64,000 bases of DNA from Amycolatopsis marina (GTDB lineage: Bacteria > Actinomycetota > Actinomycetes > Mycobacteriales > Pseudonocardiaceae), in contig NZ_FOKG01000004.1 of the NCBI RefSeq assembly GCF_900111885.1, forward strand, positions 236,164 to 300,163, written 5' to 3'. How positions within the stretch are numbered: position 1 is the stretch's first letter; every line of letters starts with the position of its first letter. The position numbers were made by a program, and so were the translations under genes. This document shows positions 33,102 to 41,207 of the stretch, piece by piece. The notes beneath the pieces are model-generated. The model saw only the letters and a list, made by a program, of their open reading frames with translations, searched no databases and was not told the DNA's origin.

Positions 33102-33977
33102 ATGTCCATCGACCCCGGCACGCTGATCGAGTGGTTCGACGAGCGCGGCCGTGACCTCCCGTGGCGCAGGCCCGACTGCACCGCATGGGGCGTGCTGGTC
33201 AGCGAGATCATGTTGCAGCAGACGCCGGTCGTCCGCGTCCAGCCGCTCTGGACCGAGTGGCTGACCCGCTGGCCGCGGCCGTCCGCACTGGCGGCCGCAC
33301 CGCAGGGCGAGGTGCTGCGCGCCTGGGGCAAACTCGGCTACCCGCGCCGGGCGCTCCGCCTGCACGCCGCGGCCGACGCGATCGCGCGCGAGCACGACGA
33401 CGTCGTTCCCAACGACGTCGACACGCTGCTGGCACTACCCGGCATCGGCGCCTACACCGCACGTGCGGTTGTCGCCTTCGCCTACGGCAAGCGCGCGCCG
33501 GTCGTGGACACCAACGTGCGGCGGGTCGTCGCACGTGCGGTACACGGCGCGGGTGACGCCGGACCGCCGTCCAACACCAGGGACATGGCGGACATCGAAG
33601 CCTTCCTGCCGGAGCAGGACGCCGAAGCGGCGAAGTTCTCGGCAGCCGTCATGGAACTCGGCGCCCTCGTCTGCACCGCGCGCTCTCCGCAGTGCGCCGA
33701 CTGCCCGATATTCGCCGACTGCGCATGGCAGCGTGCCGGCAGGCCTGCCTACGCCGGTCCGGCGAAGCCGGTGCAGAAGTTCGCCGGCACGGACAGACAG
33801 ATTCGCGGCAGGCTGCTGGACGTACTGCGCGGGACAGCGGAACCGGTCGCCAAGAGCCGACTCGACGTGGTGTGGTCGGAGGCGGGCCGCCGGGATCGCT
33901 GTCTCGACTCGCTGCTGGCCGACGGGCTCGTCGAGCAGATCGAGGACGGCAGGTTCGCGCTACCGGGCGAGCACTGA
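33102..33977 (+). CDS. mutY: A/G-specific adenine DNA glycosylase
   Basis: A 291-residue base-excision repair enzyme that removes adenine opposite 8-oxoguanine. The order is ERGRDLPWRRPDCTAWGVLVSE near residue 13, MLQQTPV, the helix-hairpin-helix LPGIGAYTARAVVAF near 112, catalytic Asp in VDTNVRRV near 140, and the iron-sulfur Cys set C-x6-C-x2-C-x5-C near 193-210. It lacks a full C-terminal MutT-like domain, as usual in actinobacteria. The gene order carbonic anhydrase-mutY follows the mycobacterial pattern. Confidence 0.94.
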   Translation: MSIDPGTLIEWFDERGRDLPWRRPDCTAWGVLVSEIMLQQTPVVRVQPLWTEWLTRWPRPSALAAAPQGEVLRAWGKLGYPRRALRLHAAADAIAREHDDVVPNDVDTLLALPGIGAYTARAVVAFAYGKRAPVVDTNVRRVVARAVHGAGDAGPPSNTRDMADIEAFLPEQDAEAAKFSAAVMELGALVCTARSPQCADCPIFADCAWQRAGRPAYAGPAKPVQKFAGTDRQIRGRLLDVLRGTAEPVAKSRLDVVWSEAGRRDRCLDSLLADGLVEQIEDGRFALPGEH

Positions 33978-33983
33978 ACCCGA

Positions 33984-34003
33984 TGGAGTAACGCTCTACT
34001 CCA
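33984..34003 (+). terminator. Hairpin after mutY
   Basis: TGGAGTA and TACTCCA form a perfect 7-bp stem with a 6-base loop, starting six bases after the mutY stop codon. No T-run. Confidence 0.5.
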
Positions 34004-34180
34004 GGTACCAGTGGCGGTCTTAAACAATGACCGATCGGAGTTCGTGAACCATTGTCGAACGGGGCTTCGGCGGTTAGCGTCTGCGGTGCAATCCCTGCTG
34101 ATGAACACCTGCGCATAGCCGAATACGGCTGATCTGGGCGAGCGCCCGCGAGTGACTCGCCCCTGTCGAGGGAGATCAAC

Positions 34181-35230
34181 ATGGCTGAAAAGCCAGGGTT
34201 CGACCGCCGCACCCTGATTCGAACGGGACTGACGGCCACCGCCGTCGGCACCATGGCCGGCCTGTCCGCATCCCCGGTTTCCGCCGAGACACGGGCACCG
34301 GTACAGCAACCGCGGATCTACAGCACGAGCGAGTGGCAGGCACGCCCGCCGCGCGCGCCGATCACCGTCCAGAACCACGTGCCCCGTTACATCGTCGTGC
34401 ACCACACCGTGGAGCCGGGCAACACCGACGACTACTCGCTCGCGCGGGCGTTCGCCATCTCCCGCTCCATCCAGAACTTCCACATGGACACCCGTGGCTG
34501 GATCGACACCGGCCAGCAGTTCACCAACAGCCGCGGTGGCTACATCACCGAGGGCAGGCACCGGAGTCTGGAGATCCTGCGCGACGGCACCCGGCACGTT
34601 CTCGGAACCAACGTCGCGAACAACAACAGTCAGATCATCGGCATCGAGAACGAGGGCCTCTACACCCAGGAGGACGTGCCACAGCGACTGTGGGACTCGA
34701 TGGTCCGGCTCGTCGCCTACATGGCGTACCAGTACGGCGTGCCCACGATCAACATCAAGGGACACCGCGACTTCAACTCCACCGAGTGTCCCGGCGGCAT
34801 CCTGTACGGCAGGCTGCCAGAGCTGCGCAGGGAGGTCGCGCGGGTGCTCGGGGTGCAGGCCCGCGACGCCGTCGAGTGGCCGCTGCTCAAGCCGGGCGAC
34901 GCGGGCCAGCGGGTCATGGTCGCCCAGCACCTGTTGCGCGAACACGGCGAACGGAACGTGCCGACCGACGGTGTTTTCGGCGCGAGCACCCGGGACGCCG
35001 TAGCCAGGGTCGCCGCCAGGCAGGGCGTCACCCCGCATCAGTGTTACGGCAGCGCGAACGCCGACGAGCGCGGCTTTCTCGGCGCCGACATCTGGCCGCT
35101 GATCACCCCGGCCGCGGCACCCGGCACGAAGAGCCATGCCGCTCGGGCCGCAGGAGTGCTGACCGACCTGCGTGGCACCAGGCCCGCCACGCTCACCCCG
35201 CAGGCGTGGAAGGAACTGCTCGCGGGCTGA
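34181..35230 (+). CDS. Exported N-acetylmuramoyl-L-alanine amidase (PGRP/Amidase_2 type)
   Basis: A 349-residue peptidoglycan hydrolase. A Tat-like signal (DRRTLIRTGLTATAVG near residue 8, ending SPVSAE) precedes the amidase domain. Zinc ligands are His in VVHHTVEPGN near 68 and in KGHRDFNSTECPGG near 200, with the Cys as third ligand. The C-terminal 110 residues resemble a peptidoglycan-binding-like repeat (LLKPGDAGQRVMVAQHLL). It probably trims wall stem peptides outside the cell. ATG at 34181 has GAGGGAGATC upstream. A similar amidase sits in the mycobacterial counterpart of this region. Confidence 0.9.
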   Translation: MAEKPGFDRRTLIRTGLTATAVGTMAGLSASPVSAETRAPVQQPRIYSTSEWQARPPRAPITVQNHVPRYIVVHHTVEPGNTDDYSLARAFAISRSIQNFHMDTRGWIDTGQQFTNSRGGYITEGRHRSLEILRDGTRHVLGTNVANNNSQIIGIENEGLYTQEDVPQRLWDSMVRLVAYMAYQYGVPTINIKGHRDFNSTECPGGILYGRLPELRREVARVLGVQARDAVEWPLLKPGDAGQRVMVAQHLLREHGERNVPTDGVFGASTRDAVARVAARQGVTPHQCYGSANADERGFLGADIWPLITPAAAPGTKSHAARAAGVLTDLRGTRPATLTPQAWKELLAG

Positions 35231-35239
35231 GTGCTTCGG

Positions 35240-36010
35240 TCAGCGCCCGAGCACGCCGGACAGGAAAGCCTCGACCGCGCCCCGGTACTGCCGGGGCGCG
35301 TCGTCGTGCACGACGTGCCCCGCGCCCTGAACGACGAGGTGCTTTCCACCGCCGGCCACCCGCGCGGCGAGTTCGGCCTGTTGCCCGACCGGCATCGCGC
35401 TGTGCTCCGCCTCGATCACCAGCACGGGGCAGGTGACCGCCTCGACCATGGACCAGTAGTCACGTCTGCCCCATTCCTCGGCGATCTGGTACAGATCCTC
35501 CATATCGGCCATCAGGTGGTAGCCGTCCGCGTGCTCGGTCACGCACTCGGCGAAGTAGTTTCCGGTGCTGCCGAAGAACTCCCTCACGTGTGCGATGGAC
35601 CGGAACGGCACGGGCCACGAGTCGAAGTGGCCTCGCCAGGTCTCCACGGTCTTGCCGCGCTGATCCGGGGCCATGTCCTCCACGACGACCGCGCGGACCA
35701 GCTCCGGATAGGCGGCGGCCGTCGCCCACGCGTGCAGCCCGCCCATGGAGTGCCCGATCAGCACCGCGGGGCCCTCGCCCAGTTCCCCGACGAGTTCCGC
35801 GACGTCACCGGCGAACTCCTCGGTACGCCAGTTCCCTCTGCGGCCGAGCCTGCCGTGTCCCCGTGCGTCCAGCCCGACGACGTGCCCGTACGAGGTCAGC
35901 CACCGGGCGACCGACCACCACGTGGTCGCGCGTCCCATCAGGCCGTGCAACAGCACGATCGGCTGCCCCTGCCCACCGAAGTCCACGACGTCCTCACGCG
36001 CCACCTTCAC
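35240..36010 (-). CDS. Alpha/beta-fold hydrolase
   Basis: A 256-residue esterase/lyase-like protein. The oxyanion motif is VLLHGLMGRATTWW near residue 20, the nucleophile elbow IGHSMGGLHAW near 84, the acid probably in IEAEHSAMP near 205, and the His in VQGAGHVVHDD near 230. The substrate is unknown. GTG at 36010 starts the fold. It is divergent from the M1 peptidase with only 23 bp between start codons, so one or both transcripts may be leaderless. Confidence 0.88.
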   Translation of the reverse strand: MKVAREDVVDFGGQGQPIVLLHGLMGRATTWWSVARWLTSYGHVVGLDARGHGRLGRRGNWRTEEFAGDVAELVGELGEGPAVLIGHSMGGLHAWATAAAYPELVRAVVVEDMAPDQRGKTVETWRGHFDSWPVPFRSIAHVREFFGSTGNYFAECVTEHADGYHLMADMEDLYQIAEEWGRRDYWSMVEAVTCPVLVIEAEHSAMPVGQQAELAARVAGGGKHLVVQGAGHVVHDDAPRQYRGAVEAFLSGVLGR

Positions 36011-36033
36011 CTACCCCCATCTAAGCTCCGGCC

Positions 36034-37458
36034 ATGCGCAGCCGCACCGGCGGAGCTCTCCTGCTCTGCGGCCTCACCGTCGCCATTATCGGCTGCACCC
36101 CCGACAAAGCCCGGCAGCCGGGTTCCCCGCCGACGCCGGGTGCCGCGGGAGCGGGGGACACGTACTACCCGAACGACGGCAACGGCGGTTACGACGCCGT
36201 GGACTACCACGTCTCGGTGAGTTTCGACCCGGGCGAAGGCATCCTCGACGGCGACACCACGGTCACCGCGACCGCGACCCAGCACCTGAGCCGGTTCAAT
36301 CTCGACCTGCGGGGGCTGGAGGTCACCTCCGTCGAGGTGGACGGCACCCGGGCCGAGTTCGTCCGCGAGGGCGAGGCCGAACTCGTCATCACCCCCGCTA
36401 CCCCGGTGCGGGAAGGCACGACCTTCCGCACCAGGGTCCGCTACGGCGGAAAGCCGCAGGAGGCGAACGGCTACCAGCTCGGTGCGAACGGCTGGCAACA
36501 GAGCGCGAGCGGTGGAGCCTTCGTCCTCGGTGAGCCGCACTCGGCCGCGTTCTGGTACCCCGTCAACGAGACCCCGCGGGACAAGGCCACGTTCCGGCTC
36601 GACGCCAGGGTGCCGGACGGCTGGTCGGCGATCTCCATCGGCACGGAGGAGGGCACCACCAGCGCGGACGGATGGACCACCTGGTCCTGGTCCGAGCAGA
36701 CCCCGGTCGCCAGCTACCTCACCACCCTCGCCGTGGACAAGTTCGACATCGAAAGGACGAAGCTGGCCGACGGGACGCCGGTGCTCACCGCCTACGCGCC
36801 GGGTACGGAATCGAAACGTGCCGACGGCGACCGTGTCGGCGAGGTCATCGAGTTCCTCGGCGAGCACTTCGGCGAGTACCCGCTGGACACCGCGGGCGGG
36901 ATCTACCTGGCGGAGGAGATCGGCTTCTCCCTGGAAACCCAGGGCAGGCCGACCTACGCGGAGTGGGCGGATCTGGAGACCGTGGTGCACGAGATCGCCC
37001 ACCAGTGGTACGGAAACTCGGTCTCGATCGACTCCTGGGCCGACATCTGTCTCAACGAGTGCCTCGCCAGCTACTCGCAGTGGCTGTGGGCCGAGGGAAA
37101 GCAGGACATGGACCTCGACGAGCGCTACCACGACGCGATCCAGCGGGTGCGCGGCGACGAGCGTTTCTGGTCGGCGAAGTTGTACGACATGGGTGCGGGC
37201 AACGAGTTCGGCGGCGTCTACGACAAGGGGATCCTCGCCGTCCACGCACTGCGCAGGCAGATCGGCGAGGAGGCCTTCGCCAGGGTGCTGCCCGAGTGGT
37301 CGGCGGCCCACCGGGACGGCAACGCCAGCTGGCCGGAGTTCGAGCGCTTCGTCACCGACATCGCGGGACAGGACCTCGGCGAGTTCTTCGACACCTGGTT
37401 CCGTGGCACTGCCATGCCTGCCGACGAGTTCCTGTTCCCTGGCTCGCTGCGGCGGTAG
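36034..37458 (+). CDS. M1-family metallopeptidase lipoprotein
   Basis: A 474-residue zinc peptidase of the short actinobacterial M1 type. A signal peptide ends in the lipobox IIGC near residue 14. The zinc motif is VVHEIAHQWYG near 323, with the third ligand Glu in ICLNECLASYS 18 residues later. ETQGRP near 305 stands where larger members have GAMEN. It lacks the C-terminal helical domains of aminopeptidase N, as expected for its length. It should cleave peptides at the outer face of the membrane. Confidence 0.89.
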   Translation: MRSRTGGALLLCGLTVAIIGCTPDKARQPGSPPTPGAAGAGDTYYPNDGNGGYDAVDYHVSVSFDPGEGILDGDTTVTATATQHLSRFNLDLRGLEVTSVEVDGTRAEFVREGEAELVITPATPVREGTTFRTRVRYGGKPQEANGYQLGANGWQQSASGGAFVLGEPHSAAFWYPVNETPRDKATFRLDARVPDGWSAISIGTEEGTTSADGWTTWSWSEQTPVASYLTTLAVDKFDIERTKLADGTPVLTAYAPGTESKRADGDRVGEVIEFLGEHFGEYPLDTAGGIYLAEEIGFSLETQGRPTYAEWADLETVVHEIAHQWYGNSVSIDSWADICLNECLASYSQWLWAEGKQDMDLDERYHDAIQRVRGDERFWSAKLYDMGAGNEFGGVYDKGILAVHALRRQIGEEAFARVLPEWSAAHRDGNASWPEFERFVTDIAGQDLGEFFDTWFRGTAMPADEFLFPGSLRR

Positions 37459-37513
37459 TCACCACATTCGGCGGGCAGGTCCCGTGCCTGCGCGGCGCAC
37501 TACCCTGGACGGC

Positions 37514-37825
37514 ATGGCTGTTGTGAAGATCAACGCGATCGAGGTTCCCGAGGGCGCTGGACCGGAGCTGGAGCAGCGCTTCGCCGCGCGGCTGCACGCC
37601 GTGGACTCGCAGCCCGGTTTCCTCGGGTTCGAGTTGCTGCGCCCGGTGTCCGGCGAGAACCGCTACTTCGTCTACACGAAGTGGGAGTCCGAGGAGCATT
37701 TCCGCGCCTGGTCCGAGGGCCCGGCCAAGGAGGCGCACGCCGGACAGCGCGGTAAGCCGGTTGCCAGCGGGGCGAGCCTGCTGGAGTTCGAGGTCGTCCA
37801 GAGCAACGGCCCCGAGACCGAGTGA
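37514..37825 (+). CDS. mhuD: Haem-degrading monooxygenase (MhuD)
   Basis: A 103-residue ferredoxin-like ABM fold, matching mycobacterial MhuD along its length (VVKINAIEVP, PGFLGFELLRPV, AHAGQR, SGASLLEFEVV). The MhuD functional residues align exactly by number: Asn7, Arg26, Trp66 and haem-ligand His75. It should open haem to mycobilin-type products and release iron without CO. Its place in the gene order is also that of Rv3592. Its TGA overlaps the sirtuin GTG by 4 bp, so the two are coupled. Confidence 0.93.
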   Translation: MAVVKINAIEVPEGAGPELEQRFAARLHAVDSQPGFLGFELLRPVSGENRYFVYTKWESEEHFRAWSEGPAKEAHAGQRGKPVASGASLLEFEVVQSNGPETE

Positions 37826-38661
37826 CCGATGCGGACCTCGCCCGGGCCGCCGAGCTGATCTCCGGCGCGGGCGCGCTGCTGGTGTGCGCGGGAGCGGGCA
37901 TGGGCGTCGACTCCGGGCTGCCCGACTTCCGTGGGGACGAGGGATTCTGGCGGGCATACCCGCCGTACGCCCGGCTGGGCCTCAGCTTCGCCGAAATGGC
38001 CGACCCGCAGCACTTCGCCGCCGACCCCGAACTCGCGTGGGGCTTCTACGGGCATCGGCTGGACCTCTACCGCAGGACGGTCCCGCACGAGGGCTTCCGG
38101 CTGCTCCGGGAATGGGGCGAACGCACTCCCGGCGGCATGCGCGTCTTCACCTCGAACGTCGACGGCCAGTTCCAGCGCGCGGGGTACCCGCAGGACGACG
38201 TCGTGGAGGTGCACGGATCCATCCACCACATGCAGTGCGCCGGTGGCTGCCACGACGACATCTGGTCCGCCGAGGACACGCTCATGGTGGTGGACGAGGA
38301 AACCATGCGAGCCGAGCGGCCCCTCCCGAGTTGCCCGGAGTGCGGCGGACTGTCCCGGCCGAACATCCTGATGTTCGGCGACCTCGACTGGATCGGGCAT
38401 CGCAGTCAGCGGCAACTCGACGCCCTACAGCAGTGGCGCCGCAAGCAGCAGGACCTTGTGGTGATCGAACTCGGGGCCGGGCGTGCCGTGCCGACGGTGC
38501 GGCGGCAGGCGGAACTGGCCAGCGCGGCCAGCGGTGCGCTCATCCGGATCAACCCGCGAGAGCCGGATGTGCGGCACGGCCGGGGAATCTCGCTTCCACT
38601 CGGCGCGCTGGCGGCGCTCACCGCGCTGGACACTCTGCTGGACGGTTTCTCAGCCGGGTAG
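37822..38661 (+). CDS. Sir2-family NAD-dependent deacylase
   Basis: A 279-residue sirtuin. CAGAGMGVDSGLPDFRG near residue 22 is the NAD-binding signature, FTSNVDGQFQRAG near 110, catalytic His in EVHGSIHH near 131, and zinc Cys pairs C-x3-C (QCAGGC) and C-x2-C (SCPEC). It probably removes acyl groups from protein lysines in the cytoplasm. GTG at 37822 overlaps the mhuD stop. Its 3' end overlaps the convergent EEP gene by 12 bp. Confidence 0.9.
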   Translation: MTDADLARAAELISGAGALLVCAGAGMGVDSGLPDFRGDEGFWRAYPPYARLGLSFAEMADPQHFAADPELAWGFYGHRLDLYRRTVPHEGFRLLREWGERTPGGMRVFTSNVDGQFQRAGYPQDDVVEVHGSIHHMQCAGGCHDDIWSAEDTLMVVDEETMRAERPLPSCPECGGLSRPNILMFGDLDWIGHRSQRQLDALQQWRRKQQDLVVIELGAGRAVPTVRRQAELASAASGALIRINPREPDVRHGRGISLPLGALAALTALDTLLDGFSAG

Positions 38662-39648
38662 GGCCAGCTCGGCGTACACGGCGTCGTGGTCGCTGCCCGG
38701 CACGTTCAGCACCCGGTAGTCGCGCACCTCGACCCGTTGGTCGGCGAGCACGTGATCGATGGTCACGGGCGGTGGGTAGAGCCCCGACGGCCAGGTAGGC
38801 AGGAACCCGTTCCCGCGTTGTTCCGCGGCGTCGTGATAGCCGGCACTCAGTACCCGGCGCAACGCGGCGTGGTCGAGGGTCGCGTTGAAGTCTCCGGCGA
38901 GAATCCGGACGGCCGCGTCGTCGGCCTGTGGCAGGGCGGCCAGTTCCGTACGCCAGTCGTCCACGTCCAAGGTCGGCGGGCAGGCGTGCACGGCGACGAT
39001 CTCGGCCGTCGCACCGCCCGGCAGGTGGAGCAGGGCCCGCGGCTGCTCGAACGTCGACGGCTCCACGGGCGGTAACTCCTCCAGCGGATAGCGGGACACC
39101 AGTCCGGAGCCGGATCCGTAGTCGGCCGCCCGCAACGCCTGGTGCGGTGGTACGGAGAACAGACCCGCATCGGCCAGTGCTGCCACCCCGGACGAATCCA
39201 GCTCGCTCAGCGCAAGCACGTCGATCTGGTTGTCCCTGACGTGGTCCACCACGCGCTGGGCATCCCCGTTACTGAAGTACAGGTTCGTGGCCAGCACCCG
39301 CAGCACCGCACCGTCGTTGGCAGGTTGCCCGTCCGGCAGCATCCGTGGCAGGAGCACCGCGACCAGGGCGACTGTCAGTGCGAGCACCACTGCGCCGATC
39401 CACCACTGCCGCACCACCAGCGCGAGGCCACCGAGCAGCATCCCCGCGACGGCCGCATACGGGGAGAGCGCGAGCGCGGCCGCGGTGTGCCGATTCCCGT
39501 CGATACCCGTGAGGCGGAGGAAGACCAGGAGCGCGAACGGAACCGCCGCGACCAGCAGCAGAACGGTGACCGTCATCCGTCCGCGCCCCTTCCTCGTGAC
39601 CTTCGCCGAACTCTCGGGCTGCACGCTCGCTGCGACAACAATGCTCAC
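38650..39648 (-). CDS. Membrane protein with endonuclease/exonuclease/phosphatase domain
   Basis: A 332-residue protein with three hydrophobic segments in the first 110 residues and a C-terminal EEP fold. The fold shows VLATNLYFSNG near 118, ALSELDSS near 150 (catalytic Glu), GDFNATLDHAALR near 253, and DHVLADQ and PGSDHDAVYAEL at the end (metal/catalytic His). Members hydrolyse phosphodiesters or phosphomonoesters; this one probably acts outside the membrane. The start is uncertain: ATG at 39648, or ATG at 39576 behind GAGGAAGGGG. Confidence 0.83.
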   Translation of the reverse strand: MSIVVAASVQPESSAKVTRKGRGRMTVTVLLLVAAVPFALLVFLRLTGIDGNRHTAAALALSPYAAVAGMLLGGLALVVRQWWIGAVVLALTVALVAVLLPRMLPDGQPANDGAVLRVLATNLYFSNGDAQRVVDHVRDNQIDVLALSELDSSGVAALADAGLFSVPPHQALRAADYGSGSGLVSRYPLEELPPVEPSTFEQPRALLHLPGGATAEIVAVHACPPTLDVDDWRTELAALPQADDAAVRILAGDFNATLDHAALRRVLSAGYHDAAEQRGNGFLPTWPSGLYPPPVTIDHVLADQRVEVRDYRVLNVPGSDHDAVYAELALPG

Positions 39649-39676
39649 CGGACCAGCATGCCCGGGCCAGGCCCAC

Positions 39677-40156
39677 TCAGGCCGACCGCGTGGACCTGGA
39701 CCGGCGAACCAGGGAGTCCAGCGCGAACGAACCGGAGCCGAGTACCGCGATCAGCAGGAAGATCCAGGAGAACAGCGCGGCCTGCTCGCCGAGGTTCTGC
39801 AGGGGAAGCAGGGCCATCGGCTGGTGCACGACGAAGTAGGCGTAGGCCATCGCGCCCGAGCACAGCAGCGCCGCAGGCCTGGTGAACAGGCCGAGCGCGA
39901 CCAGGCTGCCGCCGACGAGCGCGATCATCGTCGCCCACCACTCGGGCCAGGCGCCGAACACGACACCCGTCCCCTGGCCGTCGATCCCGCCGAAAGCACC
40001 GAGCCCCTGCGCGCCGTGGCAGACGAACAGGAACGAGACCACGACGCGCACCGCGGCGATGGCGGCGCCGTGCACCCCGGTGCTCAGGTTGACCAGCCGG
40101 TCGGTGGTGGCTGTGGTGGTGGCGTTGTTGTTGTCCTGCGTGCTGATGGTGGTCAT
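39677..40156 (-). CDS. DoxX-family membrane protein
   Basis: A 159-residue protein with four membrane helices. RVVVSFLFVCHGAQGLGAFGG near residue 36 is the DoxX first-helix region, and GGSLVALGLFTRPAALLCSGAMAYAYFVVHQP covers helices 2-3. The N-terminus is Thr/Asn-rich. The family is linked to quinone or thiol redox in membranes, without a settled role. It is 28 bp upstream of the EEP gene on the same strand. Confidence 0.85.
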   Translation of the reverse strand: MTTISTQDNNNATTTATTDRLVNLSTGVHGAAIAAVRVVVSFLFVCHGAQGLGAFGGIDGQGTGVVFGAWPEWWATMIALVGGSLVALGLFTRPAALLCSGAMAYAYFVVHQPMALLPLQNLGEQAALFSWIFLLIAVLGSGSFALDSLVRRSRSTRSA

Positions 40157-40309
40157 GTCGATGCCTTCCGGTTGTCTTGGCGGGGTCGTTTCCTGCTCTC
40201 ATAAATGCGTCGAACGGGGAGCGACCGGATCGACACCGGACGGAAATTTTTCGTTGAGTTCTTCCGTCGCGGACCGACAGGCCCGTTGCTCGCCGTATCG
40301 TCTAAGGCC

Positions 40310-40951
40310 ATGCGACGTGTACTTCTCACCGGCTTCACCCCCTTCGGCGGCGAAGCGGTGAACCCGTCCTGGCAGGCGGTGCGGCTGGTGGCCCAGAATG
40401 CGCCCGAGGACTACGAGGTCGCGGTGAGCGAACTCCCGTGCGACTTCGAAAGTTCGCTGCCCGAACTCCGGACAGCCATCGAGCGGCACCGCCCCGAACT
40501 GGTGGTCTGTGCGGGGCAGGCGGGTGGTCGCGCCGCGGTGACGCCCGAGCGGATCGCGGTGAATCTGCAGGACGCCCGGATCCCCGACAACGCGGGCCGG
40601 CAACCGGTGGACGTGCCGGTCGTGCCGGATGGCCCTGTCGGGTACTTCAGCACCCTCCCGGTCAAGGCGTGCGCCGCGGCGATCGCAGCCGAGGGCCTTC
40701 CTGCCGAGGTCTCGCACACCGCGGGGACCTTCGTGTGCAATCACGTGTTCTACGGCCTGATGCACCTGCTCGCGACCGAGCTACCCGATGTGCGGGGTGG
40801 TTTCGTCCATGTGCCGTTCAGTCCTGAACAGGCTGGTCAGCGGCATCCGAGCCTGCCGGTCGAGGAGTGCGCCCGCGCGCTCGACGTCCTGGTGCGCACG
40901 GCCCTCACCACTCAAACCGATCTCCCCGTCCCCGCTGGCACCCTGCACTGA
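40310..40951 (+). CDS. pcp: Pyroglutamyl-peptidase I
   Basis: A 213-residue cysteine peptidase that removes N-terminal pyroglutamate. LLTGFTPFGGEAVNPSWQAV starts the fold; the triad is Glu in VTPERIAVN near 82, Cys in GTFVCNHVFYG near 143, and His in GFVHVPFSPEQ near 165. These match family positions and length. The ATG at 40310 begins the first strand. It is followed by a 133-bp inverted-repeat element and converges on clpC1. Confidence 0.92.
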   Translation: MRRVLLTGFTPFGGEAVNPSWQAVRLVAQNAPEDYEVAVSELPCDFESSLPELRTAIERHRPELVVCAGQAGGRAAVTPERIAVNLQDARIPDNAGRQPVDVPVVPDGPVGYFSTLPVKACAAAIAAEGLPAEVSHTAGTFVCNHVFYGLMHLLATELPDVRGGFVHVPFSPEQAGQRHPSLPVEECARALDVLVRTALTTQTDLPVPAGTLH

Positions 40952-41000
40952 CGGCCCCCGACGCCGCACCCGCCGTCGCCCCTCCCGTTCAGGGATGGAG

Positions 41001-41133
41001 CGTCTGCAAGTACCACCAAGCAAGATCATTCCTGCGTTTCCTACCTCCAAGCTCCGTCTGTCCCGACGGTGACAGCCAGGAGTTGGTAGCAGTTGGGGGT
41101 GCTGGTGATCTTGCTTGGTGGTACTTGCAGACG
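41001..41133. repeat. 133-bp element with perfect 28-bp inverted repeats
   Basis: Bases 41001-41028 (starting CGTCTGCAAGTACCACC) are the exact reverse complement of 41106-41133. The 77-bp interior continues the symmetry imperfectly (CTACC/GGTAG-like, CTCC/GGAG and CTGTC/GACAG words), so the RNA of either strand folds into one long hairpin. It is in the pcp-clpC1 convergent gap. There is no ORF inside. A MITE-like element or structured RNA fits best. Confidence 0.85.
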
Positions 41134-41160
41134 TACCAACTGACCCCCTGACATGAAGAA

Positions 41161-41189
41161 ACGCCCCCGGGAGCTGGTCCCGGGGGCGT
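41161..41189. terminator. Strong terminator for clpC1 (and pcp)
   Basis: ACGCCCCCGGGA and TCCCGGGGGCGT form a perfect 12-bp stem with a 5-base loop, 18 bp after the clpC1 stop. On the minus strand it is followed by TTCTTC, giving a weak T-tract. Confidence 0.88.
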
Positions 41190-41207
41190 TCTTCGTGTCA
41201 GCTGCGT

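Noticed and set aside
32460..33395. Minus-strand open frame across carbonic anhydrase and mutY
   Set aside because: It is a shadow of two recognised plus-strand genes and translates the palindromes.
41001..41133. 28-bp inverted repeats considered as ends of a complete insertion sequence
   Set aside because: The interior is 77 bp with no transposase and no target duplication, so at most it is a non-autonomous element.
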